The notes beneath the pieces are model-generated. The model was given only the letters and a program-made list of their open reading frames with translations. It had not been told where the DNA came from and ran no database searches. Below, piece after piece: positions 1-10,904 of a DNA stretch of 64,000 nt (position 1 is its first letter; every line of letters starts with the position of its first letter). Origin of the DNA: Bugula neritina. Its lineage: Eukaryota; Bryozoa; Gymnolaemata; Cheilostomatida; Bugulidae. The stretch covers positions 4,223,251 through 4,287,250 of the forward strand of contig OZ037773.1 in assembly GCA_964035545.1 (NCBI GenBank), written 5' to 3'. Made by a program: the position numbers and the translations under genes.

Positions 1-1521
1 GTGCAGTCAATCTGGGGCTGTTGCTTGTCAAGCATTCTGCCACGGTCACCAATGACTAAGATTTTGGTTATATTTGCTATTGTCTTCTGAGCTATTCCCT
101 CTATCCACCCATCTGTCATACTCTCTGCACAGAGTGCCAGCTTATTCCAACCTTTGCTGTTGAAGTATTCATAGACCTCACCTATGTTTGCGCTGTCGGG
201 TGTAGCTGTATCCCTTTGACTTTCACACTCATCTATCATTCGTCTCTTAAACTCTCCCGCAAAGGTTTTATATTGACTCATTGCTTTGTGTAATTCCTTC
301 ACTGCCTCACAGAAGTACTGAATCAGGAAAGAACCCTTCATTTCTACCCAACTACTGTGATTTTCAATACATGCATGTATAATGTACGTATCAGAACCAA
401 TGGGTATGTATTTGTCAGGGTTGATTTTGTTGTCTAGCATTTTCCTTATTTTGTTTGATAAAGAAAGACGTCTTATATCTTCTGCACTGTCTGCGACAAC
501 CAGCATTCTGTTACCACGACAAGTCTGGATTAGAAATATTTTGGGTATACTTCTGAACTTTACGCTATCTTGAATTTTCTCCACCACATCCTTTTTAACA
601 TCACGAAGGTGACAGCTTCCATGATAACTGTGATCAGCTTCCCTTGATTGACTGTTACAACAGGCTGGGCTTATTTCAGATTCTGCCAAAAAAAATTTGC
701 CGTTCTCCAGGCCATGGGACATTAGAACGAACAATAGGAAGTCGTATCTTTGCTCATCTGGTCTTTCTTCTAGCAGATTGTCAATGAAGACATCAAATTG
801 GTGTTGTGATTCAGTATCTTTAAGGCATGTAAGGTTTTGTCCAAGAAGAAGGTTCTGGTCACTGTCATCCAAATTGAATGTCTCTTTCAGTATTTGTTCA
901 TCTTTTTCATACTCTAGTTTGTCATTTCCATACCAACGAAGACTATCATGGATGTAGCGGAAAGAAGAGTTCCTTACTATCACAAACAGTCCTTTGTTTT
1001 TGATTTCATATTCTGATTGAGCTTTTCTAGAGCTCTTGTAGTAACGTACTTGTAGCTGCCCTAAAGCATCATCATTAGTATCTTTTTCTTCAGCAGCAGT
1101 ATTGGCACTGGCTACAAATAGTTAGATTCAGATATACTTGGTTACTGAAATTAGCAAGTGTTTCCAGAATGACTTTATTTTAATTAAATTTTATTGATTA
1201 TAAATGTTTCTTTTTAAATTATCAAATTGAATATTTTTCAGAGTCAATTACAGAGGTTCTAGATTATAAATTTAACAAAAGAAGTTGTGTTCAACTCACG
1301 TCCCAAACTAAAGTTTAACAAAAATTTAAAGAACATAGGCTATCTCAATTTCTCCACTAAATGGAAGTCAACTATAGAGAGTTCATATTCACTGAAAACG
1401 TATTCTTGATACTAATGAAAAGGTTAACTTTATATTTGAAAGAAATAAATAGCTTACTTAATGTTGGATCAGCAGTTGAATGGTGTCCTTGGTCATCCAA
1501 AGAAGTATTATTTGAAGCCAT
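1..1521 (-). CDS. Caspase-like cysteine protease, copy 1 (3'-truncated by window; catalytic dyad intact)
   Basis: Two exons on the minus strand: exon 1 at 1521-1458 (ATG, 21 codons plus 1 nt, donor GTAAGC) and exon 2 from 1111 to beyond position 1 (acceptor TTTGTAG). The frame is open through the whole visible part; by comparison with copy 2 about 19 residues and the stop are missing. Caspases are clan CD proteases that cut after Asp in apoptosis and related signalling. Family hallmarks in order: GLFVIVRNSSF near the N-terminus, FVLMSHG with the catalytic His at about residue 154 (codon 716-714), FLIQTCRG with the catalytic Cys at about 219 (codon 521-519), and the p10-like IPIGSDTYIIHA and SSWVEMKGSFLIQ. 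The S1-pocket Arg of the usual SWR motif is replaced (SWV). The pro-region is short, with no CARD or DED visible, so an effector type is likely. This is the only copy of the three with both dyad residues. Activity is inferred. Confidence 0.88.
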
Positions 1522-3037
1522 GTTGTTTAGTAGAAGCAGACTACTAGCAGTGCCCACTCTTTACAAAATGCTACTGATGAAAGTGTGTGGTATAGCAATA
1601 ACTAAGTTACATATTGCCTAATAGTACACATATACATCCTGGTACCATCAAGGAAGTGGGTATAAATTGCACAAGTCATGGAACAAATATTTGTCATGAT
1701 GCTAAATCACCAGTGAAACAAAGAGTAATTAATATTTTGAAATGAGATACAGTATTGCAGCAAACGACTTTTGAAGGTATGAGTCATAGAATTATTTCAC
1801 GCGAACTGTGGGGGAGATAACTTTCTGCTATGCAGCCTTAGTTTATAGTAAGCTAATAGCTAGAAGACTGCATTGAGTCGACTGGGGAAAATTATAGCTG
1901 TGCATATTTTTTGGCGTTGCAGATAAAATACATGTTATATATAATTACTGCTGTTTAAATAAAAGCTAAACGACATAATTTTAAAAGTCACGATTCATTA
2001 AGCAATAAATAGATTTCCAAAATGAATCATTATACTTATTTTGAGAGGGAAGAAAAAGAGAATGCGCAAAATAAAGTATATTTTGATTTTTCCCCTAATA
2101 ACATCCTTCTGCATTTTTGGGCTGTTTCTAGTCATTTTGTTTTCTTTTATAATTGCAATGTTGACAGTCGCAGATAATTCCTAAAGCCAAATATTGTTTA
2201 GTAAGACAAAACTTTCACTGTCAAACTGAGGTTGATGCTCAACTATACGAGCCCTTGCATGATGTTGAAAGGAAAGTAGCATAATATACATTTATATAAT
2301 TTGGGATCAATAAACAAAAATATTAAGCAAGTTCTGGCCGTAGCTGTTTTATTTTAAGTTAAAATCAAAGCCTTTCTATGACTTGGCACAGGTTTGTATA
2401 TTCAGCTAAAATCAGTGGTAGAATAATTATATGAAAAAATTTTTTCAAACAACACCTTAAGAATAGAGTTGTGTTAACTTGTTAAGTTAGAATTGTTCTG
2501 TTTATTATATTGCTTAGTGTATTTCATCGCACTTCTAACTCAAATAGCACTATTTTGTTATCTTCTGTAAGTATTTTCACTTGCCTCCAAAATGTGTACC
2601 TTTATTTTGGAGTTATGCTTACATGCTAAGTGATTTATTGACAACATTACTTATATATTCCTTTCATCATAAGATTGGTGAAAGGGTTAAAAATATAAAG
2701 TTGAGGGATAAAATATTAAATTAGTGATAGACAGATTGCAATTAAAACATGATATTATATTCCTTACACTTCACAGCATAAGTTATATTTCATGTGCCCA
2801 CAAGTACATAATTTACTCATAAACAAGCATATCAAGTCCCTTGGTATGTAACATAAGAATATAATACAATTAAGACAATATATTCTTATAAAAGTCTGCA
2901 TGAAATATATAATAAGCTTTCGTATGTTTAACATAATCTATTTTTCAATTTTTCAATTGGAACATGAAAAATTTAAGTTTTTCATCATATAGCATAAACT
3001 ACGTCAGCATTTGTCCACCCATCATTGGTGTGAAATT
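1522..3037. other. Caspase intergenic spacer 1
   Basis: This AT-rich spacer lies between the 5' end of caspase copy 1 and the 3' end of copy 2. It should hold the promoter of copy 1 (minus strand, just above 1,521). No ORF, RNA gene or clear core promoter motif was seen. It matches the spacer between copies 2 and 3 almost base for base apart from the inserted element there. Confidence 0.6.
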
Positions 3038-4631
3038 TTACTGCAAGCTTTCCCACTGTGTCTGAAGCACTTTGAGCATTGAGAACTTATATCTCAGAGT
3101 GCAGTCAATCTGGGGCTGTTGCTTGTCGAACACTCTGCCACGGTCACCAATGACTAGAATTTTGGTTATATTTGCTATTGTCTTCTGAGCTATTCCCTCT
3201 ATCCACCCATCTGTCATACTCTCTGCACACAGTGCCAGCTTATTCCAACCTTTGCTGTTGAAGTATTCGTAGACCTCACCTATGTTTGCGCTGTCGGGTG
3301 TAGCTGTATCTCTTTGACTTTCACACTCATCTATCATTTGTCTCTTAAACTCTCCCGCAAAGGTTTTATATTGACTCATTGCTGCGTGTAATTCCTTTAC
3401 TGCCTCACAGAAGTGCTGAATCAGGAAAGAACCTTTCATTTCTACCCAACTACTGTGATCTTCAATACATGCATGTATAATGTACGTATCAGAACCAATG
3501 GGTATGTATTTGTCAGGGTTGATTTTGTTGTCTAGCATTTTCCTTATTTTGTTTGATAAAGAAAAACGTCTTATATCTTCATCTTCTACACTGTCTGCGA
3601 CAACCAGCATTCTGTCACCATGGCAAGTCTGGATCAGAAATATTTTGGGTATACTTCTGAACTTTGCGCTATCTTGAATTTTCTCCACCACATCCTTTTT
3701 AACATCACGAAGGTGACAGCTTCCATGATAACTGTGATCAGCTTCCCTTGATTCACTGTTACAACAGGCTGGGCTTTCTTCAGATTCTGCCAAAAAGAAT
3801 TTGCCATTCTCCAGGCCATAGGACATTAGTACAAACAATAGGAAGTCGTATGTTTGCTCATCCGGTCTTTCTTCTAGCAGATTGTCAATGAAGACATCAA
3901 ACTGGTTTTGTAGTTTAGTGTCTTTTTGGCATGTAAGGTTTTGGCCAAGAAGAAGATTCTGGGCGCTGTCATCCAAATTGAATGTCTCTTTTAGTATTTG
4001 TTCATCTTTTTCATTCTCTAGTTTCTCATTTTCATACCACCAAAGACTATCATGGATGTAGTGGAAAGAAGAGTTCCTTACTATCACAAACAGTCCTTTG
4101 TTTTTGATTTCATATTCTGATTGAGCTTTTCTAGAGTTTTTGTAGTAACGTACCAATAACTGCCTTAAAGTATCATCATTAGTACCTTTTTCTTCAGCAG
4201 CAGTATTGGCACTGGCTACAAATAGCTAGATTCAGATATACTTGGTTACTGAAATTTGCAAGTGTTTCCAGAATGACTTAATTTTAATTAAATTTTATTG
4301 ATTATAAATGTTTCTTTTTAAATTATCAAGTTGAACATTTTTCAGAGTCAATTACAGAGATTCTAGATTATAAATTTAACAAAAGAAGTTGTGTTCAACC
4401 CACGTCCCAAACTAAAGTTTAACAAAAGTTTAAAGAACATAAGCTATCTTATTTTCTCCACTAAAAGTAAATGGAAGTCAACTACAGAGAGTTCATACTC
4501 ACTGAAAACGTATTCTTGATACTAATAAAAAAGTTAATTTTATATTTGAAAGAAATAAATATCTTACTTAATGTTGGATCAGCAGTTGAATGATGTCCTT
4601 GGTCATCCAAAGAAGTATTATTTGAAGCCAT
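3038..4631 (-). CDS. Caspase-like protein, copy 2 (catalytic His replaced by Tyr; probable pseudocaspase)
   Basis: Exon 1 is 4631-4568 and exon 2 is 4215-3038, joined in phase 1 through an ACC (Thr) codon to give a 413-residue protein. Gene structure, introns and flanks are nearly identical to copy 1, so this is a recent tandem duplicate. The SHG motif reads SYG (His codon CAT became TAT, 3820-3818) and the Cys motif reads QTCHGD instead of QTCRGN. Caspases need the His to activate the Cys, so this copy should lack or have altered protease activity although it kept an open reading frame. It carries two extra acidic residues (6 bp) after the Cys motif. It could act as a decoy or regulatory partner of copy 1; that is inference. 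The SWR arginine is also missing (SWVEMKG). Confidence 0.88.
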
Positions 4632-6369
4632 GTTGTTTAGTATAAGCAGGCTACTAGCAGTGCTCACTCTTCACAAAGTGCTACCAATGAAAGTGTGTGG
4701 TATAGCAATAACAAAGTTACATATTGCCTAATAGTACACATATACATCCTGGTACCATCAAAGAAGTGGGTATAAATTACACAAGTCATGGAGCAAATAT
4801 TTGTCATGAGGCTAAATCACCAGTGAAACAAAGAGTAATTAACATTTTGAAATGAGGTACAGTATTGCAGCAAACAACTTTTGAAGGTATGAGTCATAGA
4901 ATTATTTCACGCGAACTGTGGGGGAGACAACCTTCTGCTATGCAGTTTTAGTTTATAGTACTAGCTAAAGGACTAAATTGAGTCGAATGGGAAAAATTAT
5001 AGCTGTGCATGTTTTTTAGTGCTGAACTTAAAATATTTTATATATAGTTCCTGCTGTTTGTTGAAATAATAGAAGCCAAACAACATAATTTAAAAACAAT
5101 GGTGATTTACTTATAGAAAACAGGAATAAATATATTTACAAAATAAATGTTGATCATTATATCTATTTTGAGATTAAAAACATAAAGAAATATATTTTAA
5201 TTTTCTCCTTATAACATGCTTCTGTACTTTTGGGCTTTTTCTAGTTATTTTGTTTTCCTTTTATAATTACAATATTGACAGTCCCAGATAATACCTAAAG
5301 CCAAATATTGTTTAGTAAGACAAAACTTTCACTGTCAAACTGAGGTTGATGCTCAACTATACAAGCCCTTGCATGATGCTGAAAGGAAAGTAGCGTAATA
5401 TACATTTATATAATTTGGGATCAATACACAAAAATATTAAGCAAGTTCTGACCGTAGCTGTTTTATTTTAAGTTAAAATAAAAGCCTTTCTATGACTTAG
5501 CCTTTGAAGAGCTTTCAGTCATAATAACTTCTGTGCCATATTTGAGTAAGTTCTTATCCCGCTTTTAAAAAACCTTTACCATCAGGGGTAACTACAAGCT
5601 CATGTGAGTTCTTTATTATATTACTATAGCTCAACACAGGAGGTAACTACTTGACTTTATGTGATGACTATTAAATTATAGGTTAGAATAAAACCGTCTA
5701 TGACTTGGCTCAGATTTGTATAGTCAGCTAAAATCAGTGGTAGAATATAAGACATTTTTTTCATCAACACTTTAAGAAAGGAGTTGTGTTAACTTGTTAA
5801 GTTAGCATTGTTCTGTTCATTATAGCCTATTGCTTAGTGTATTTCTAACTCTAACTTCTAACTCAAATAGCACTATTTTGTAATCTTCTGTAAGTATTTT
5901 CACTTGCCTCCAAAATGTGTACCTTTATTTTGGAGTTATGCTTACATGCTAAGTGATGTAGTGACAACATTACTTATATTTTCGTTTCATCATAAGATTG
6001 GCGAAAGGGTTAAGCATATAAAATTGAGGGATAAAATATTAAATTAGTGATAGACAGATTGCAATTAAAACATGATATTATATTCCTTACACCTCACTGC
6101 ATACATTATATTCCATGTGCCCACAAGTACATAATTTAGTCATAAACAAGCATATCAAGTCCCTTGGTATGTAAAATAAGAGTACAATACAATTAAGACA
6201 ATATATTATTATAAAAAGTATGCATGAAATATATAATAAGCTTTCGTATGTTTAACATAATCTATTTTTCAATTTTTCAATTTTTCAATTGGAACATGAA
6301 AAATTTAAGTTTTTCATCATATAGCATAAACTACGTCAGCATTTGTCCACCCATCATTGGTGTGAAATT
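4632..6369. other. Caspase intergenic spacer 2
   Basis: This spacer is homologous to 1,522-3,037, but with a SINE-containing insertion near 5,476-5,705. No gene was seen. Confidence 0.6.
5476..5705 (+). mobile_element. 5'-truncated tRNA-SINE insertion specific to spacer 2
   Basis: Relative to the homologous spacer 1, about 205-210 bp are inserted here. Bases about 5,503-5,612 match the 3' two-thirds of the SINE family seen at 18,876, 25,044 and 62,791 (the shared GAAGAGC..CAGTCATAA, TCTGTGCC, TAAGTTCTTA and ATCAGGGG blocks, ending GTGAGTT). The insertion is bounded by an imperfect direct repeat containing CTATGACTT (about 5,479-5,499 and 5,688-5,706), which looks like a target-site duplication. 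The tRNA-like head is absent. Confidence 0.65.
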
Positions 6370-7960
6370 TTACTGCAAGCTTTCCCACTGTGTCTGAAGC
6401 ACTTTGAGCATTGAGAACTTATATCTCAGAGTGCAGTCAATCTGGGGCTGTTGCTTGTCGAACACTCTGCCACGGTCACCAATGACTAGAATTTTGGTTA
6501 TATTTGCTATTGTCTTCTGAGCTATTCCCTCTATCCACCCATCTGTCATACTCTCTGCACAGAGTGCCAGCTTATTCCAACCTTTGCTGTTGAAGTATTC
6601 GTAGACCTCACCTATGTTTGCGCTGTCAGGTGTAGCTGTATCCCTTTGACTTTCACACTCATCTGTCATTCGTCTCTTAAACTCTCCCACAAAGGTTTTA
6701 TATTGACTCATTGCTGCGTGTAATTCCTTCACTGCCTCACAGAAGCGCTGAATCAGGAAAGAACCCTTTTTTTCTACCCAACTACTGTGATTTTCAATAC
6801 ATGCATGTATAATGTACGTATCAGAACCAATGGGTATGTATTTGTCAGGGTTGATTTTGTTGTCTAGCAATTTTCTTATTTTGTTTGATAAAGAAAACCG
6901 TCTTATATCTTCTGCACTGCTTGTGACAAACCGCATTCTGTCACCATGGCAAGTCTGGATTAGAAATATTTTGGGTATACTTCTGAACTTTGCGCTATCT
7001 TGAATTTTCTCCACTACATCCTTTTTAACATCACGAAGGTGACAGCTTCCATGATAACTGTGATCAGCTTTCCTTGATTCACTGTTACAACAGGCTGGGC
7101 TTTCTTCAGATTCTGCCAAAAAGAATTTGCCATTCTCCAGGCTATAGGACATTAGTACAAACAATAGGAAATCGTATGTTTGCTCATCTGGTCTTTCTTC
7201 TAGCAGATTATCAATGAAGACATCAAACTGGTTTTGTGGTTCAGTGTCTTTAAGGCATGTAAGGTTTTGTCCAAGAAGAAGATTCTGGTCACTGTCATCC
7301 AAATTGAATGTCTCTTTTAGTATTTGTTCATCTTCTTCAGTCTCTAGTTTCTCATTTCCATACCACCAAAGACTATCATGGACATAGCGGAAAGAGGAGT
7401 TCCTTACTATCACAAACAGTCCTTTGTTTTTGATTTCATATTCTGATTGAGCTTTTCTAGAGTTTTTGTAGTAACGTACCAATAACTGCCTTAAAGTATC
7501 ATCATTAGTACCTTTTTCTTCAGCAGCAGTATTGGCACTGGCTACAAATAGCAAGATTCAGATATACTTGGTTACTGAAATTAGCAAGTGTTTCCAGAAT
7601 GACTTTATTTTAATTAAATTTTATTGATTATAAATGTTTCTTTTTAAATTATCAAGTTGAATATTTTTCAGAGTCAATTAGAGAGATTCTAGATTATAAA
7701 TTTAACTAAAGAAGTTGTGTTCAACCCACGTCCCAAACCAAAGTTTAACAAAAATTTAAAGAACATAGGCTATGTCAATCTCTCCACTACTGCTCTTAAA
7801 TGGAAGTCAACTGCAGAGAGTTCATATTCACCAAAAACGTATTCTTGATATTAATGAAAAAGTTAATTTTATATTTGAAAGAAATAAATATCTTACTTAA
7901 TGTTGGATCAGCAGTTGAATGCTGTCCTTGGTCATCCAAAGAAGTATTATTTGAAGCCAT
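6370..7960 (-). CDS. Caspase-like protein, copy 3 (catalytic His replaced by Tyr; probable pseudocaspase)
   Basis: Exon 1 is 7960-7897 and exon 2 is 7541-6370, giving 411 residues. The acceptor lies in TTTGTAG just before CCAGTGCC; a TTG-initiated extension upstream of exon 2 is intronic, because the other copies have a stop there. Motifs: GLFVIVRNSSF, FVLMSYSL (His to Tyr at about 154, and the following Gly also changed to Ser), FLIQTCHGD with Cys at about 219, IPIGSDTYII, SSWVEKKGSFLIQ, and a C-terminal DKQQPQIDCTLRYKF that resembles the last caspase strand. About 80 residues lie between the SFLIQ helix and that strand, more than I expect for a caspase p10. No prodomain beyond about 45 residues is seen. 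Copies 2 and 3 share the His and Arg changes, so they probably derive from one altered ancestor. Confidence 0.88.
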
Positions 7961-10772
7961 GTTGTTTAGTAGAAGCAGACTACTAGCAGTGCTCACTCTT
8001 TACAAAATGCTACCAATGAAAGTGTGTGGTATAGCAAAAGCTAAGTTACATATTGCCTAATAGTACACATATACATCCTGGTACCATCAAGGAAGTGGGT
8101 ATAGATTGCACAAGTCATGGAGCAAATATTTGTCATGAGGCTAAATCACCAGTGAAACAAAGAGTAATTAACATTTTGAAATGAGATACAGCACTGCAGC
8201 AAATAACTTTTGAAGGTATGAGTCATAGAATTATTTCACGCGAACTGTGGGGGAGATAACTTACTGCTATGCAGTTTTAGTTTATATTAAGCTAATAGCT
8301 AGAAGACTACATTGAGTCGACTGGGGAAAAGTATAGCTGTGCATATTTTTTGGCGTTGCAGATAAAATACATGTTATATATAATTACTGCTGTTCAAATA
8401 AAAGCTAAACGACATAATTTAAAAAGTTACGTTTCCATAAAAAATAAATAGATTTCCAAAATGAATCATTATACTTATTTAGAGAGTAAAGAAAAAAAGA
8501 ATGCGCAAAATAAAGTATATTTTTATTTTTCCCCTAATAACATGCTTCTGTATTTTTGGGCTGTTTCTAGTTATTTTGTTTTCCTTTTATAATTGCAATG
8601 TTGACAGCAGTCGCAGATAATTCCTAAAGCCAAATATTGTTTAGTAAGACAAAACTTTCACTGTCAAACTGAGGTTGATGCTCAACTATCCAAGCCCTTG
8701 CATGATTTTGAAAGGAAAGTAGCATAATATACATTTATATAATTTGGGATCAATACACAAAAATATTAAGCAAGTTCTGACCGTAGCTGTTTTATTTTAA
8801 AAGTCAAATTTTGATGATGTAAATATAAGCTGTTCTAAAATCAAGTTACATAAAATATATTTGGTAATTAATGATTTTTTCAAGTTGTTTACTGTTTACG
8901 CTCTGTTTCTCAATTCTGTTTGACACCATATGTAAACCTAAAAATTGTTGCATATCAGCTAGTGACATTCAACAATTGTGAATTGACTCTTCAATGTTCA
9001 GTGGGAATGGTGGAAGGATATCATGTTTGAGCATTTCTGCTTTTCCTTCGTTGTGCAGAATATTTCAAGCTCTTCATAACATCATGTGGATTAGTACCAA
9101 TAAGTTTCAATCTGCCCTATCAAACAAACAGGTGGCAGAAACTTTTAACTAAATTGATTGTCAATGTAATATATTTCACTGGTATTGTTATAATATCAAT
9201 CAGAGCTGTTCAATAATTTAAATTAGTGGCTGTGAATCACTCATCCTTGTTATTGTCATCATCTGTGTGCAATAAACATTAAGTTCCTGCTAATCAGCTC
9301 ATATTTATATTTCACAATATGTATGTTTCAATCATGGTTATTAGTACTTCTACTTAATAAGCATGATCCCTTGTTATTTTCTGGAAATTAACCATCTCTC
9401 TATGCTACATGCCGCTAACACTAAATTATTAGTAAAGTTACTTAATTGATTTTTACAGGAGTATGGCTAGCACCTCTCGATATAACTCGACTTCATGACG
9501 TTGGCTTTGATACTGAGGCTAAATCTAGAGGATGTTTAAATCACCATATTGTCAGTCATAAGCAGACGGTGAATGACATGACGTCAAAGCATGAGTCACT
9601 AGAGAGCACTGGAAGGTTGTGTGCTCATGAAGTCGTATATAAGAAAGAGTATATATACAATTGGGACGTTCCACCCAGTCAATGCTGTACTGTTAAGACA
9701 TAGCTTTCTATATTATATTTATATATATGACTTCTATATTATATTTATACATATAATTTTTTTTATTTTTGTACGCCACTATATACCTAATGAAGTCTTA
9801 TATGCTTTTAATAATCAAACATTTGAATAGAAAGTATACTGTATTTTCTGTATAGAACCTGACATTCCCCATTAGTTCAAAGGGTAGGTTCAGTAAATTG
9901 GAAAAAGTTTTCTCCTAGATAAGAAATATTGTTCAAAGAAGAGCTTTATATACATTTTAGGAGTTTAAGCTTATACACTTAAAATTAGTGATGACAATTG
10001 AAGAACTTACACTATTGCCGATAGTCCACATTACTGAACTTAAATGTAGGTTCAATTGGCTTCTAAAGTGGTCCATTAGATGTTAATTTTATGTAAAGAT
10101 ACTTCAAAGACTTTGTATCATCATACTAATGAGTGTCATCTGAAATTACCATTTTCTACAAGACTACTAGAATTTTCTTGTGGAAACATCACTATAAACC
10201 TGACCTCCCTTGGGGTTTGTGCAATACCTAGTCCGTATGAGTATTCTAATGTTACAGCTGAATCCAGCCTCAATGCCAGTCTGCATTATTAATGCTTCCT
10301 GCGTTGGTTAATATTTTAATAGCAAATCTCAAGAGAAGCATATTTAACATCTCAGGTTGCACCAATCGGGAATTCTCTGTTCATGTATAAGTAGAACAAC
10401 AATTGTCATATCGATTTATTTTATTAAAGATGCATGATGCAGAATAATATAATCAGTAGGCATAGTTCATAATATAATAATATAATAATATAGTTCATAC
10501 TATATCTTATTTATGAACTTGAAGAATTTATTAAACATGTGGCTGTTGTCTTGATGAGGAATATAAATGGCATTCGGTGCTCATATGTTTTATTTAAATA
10601 AAAAACAGACTGCTTTGTTTTTGTTCGAATAAAAATCATAAATAATATATTTTCAAAAGTTATTTACTTTTTTCTCGACGAAAGAGCACATGTGTACTTA
10701 GAACAAAAAACAAAACATTGACTGATATTTTATAAGACAAAAATATTACTTTCAGGTTGCACCTAGTCATTA
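7961..10772. other. Spacer between the caspase array and the unknown gene
   Basis: Up to about 8,797 this is the 5' flank of caspase copy 3 and matches the other copies. Beyond that it is unique AT-rich sequence. Several open frames of 60-90 codons occur (for example 9,446-9,703) but show no family resemblance, codon bias or splice partners. A CRE, AP-1 site and TATA-like string cluster at 9,579-9,643 on the plus strand, without a recognised gene downstream. Confidence 0.5.
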
Positions 10773-10904
10773 GAGTCTGTTAATCAATCTATAAGAGTCT
10801 GTTAATCAGTCTATAAGAGTCTGTTAATGAGTCTATAAGAGTCTGTTAATCAGTCTTTAAGAGTCTGTTAATCAGTCTATAAGAGTCTGTTAATCAGTCT
10901 ATAA
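10773..10904. repeat. 22-bp minisatellite, six units, overlapping a stop codon
   Basis: Six back-to-back 22-bp units (GAGTCTGTTAATCAGTCTATAA with few changes) fill exactly 132 bp. On the minus strand the unit contains CTCTTATAGACTGATTAACAG, and the unit nearest the gene supplies the last codons and the TAG stop (10,901-10,899) of the adjacent minus-strand gene. There are no unique spacers, so it is not a CRISPR array. Confidence 0.93.

Larger units (their letters stand above)
1..8797. repeat. Direct tandem array of three about 3.1-3.3 kb caspase units
   Basis: Position 1 matches 3,099 and 6,431; the match runs through coding sequence, intron, 5' flank (1,560-2,340, 4,680-5,460 and 8,000-8,790) and intergenic sequence, up to about 8,797 where copy 3 becomes unique. 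The spacing is about 3,098-3,125 bp between units 1 and 2 and about 3,332 bp between 2 and 3. Part of the larger second period is a roughly 210-bp insertion near 5,476-5,705. All copies point the same way, consistent with unequal crossing-over; the array may continue to the left of the window. Confidence 0.93.

Noticed and set aside
382-7003. Plus-strand open frames repeated in all three caspase units (starting near 382, 3,480 and 6,812)
   Set aside because: They are antisense to the caspase exon 2 sequence and recur only because the units are duplicated; they have no independent codon signal.
9446-9703. Plus-strand 85-codon frame preceded by an acceptor-like TTTTTACAG
   Set aside because: No donor, partner exon or family similarity could be found.
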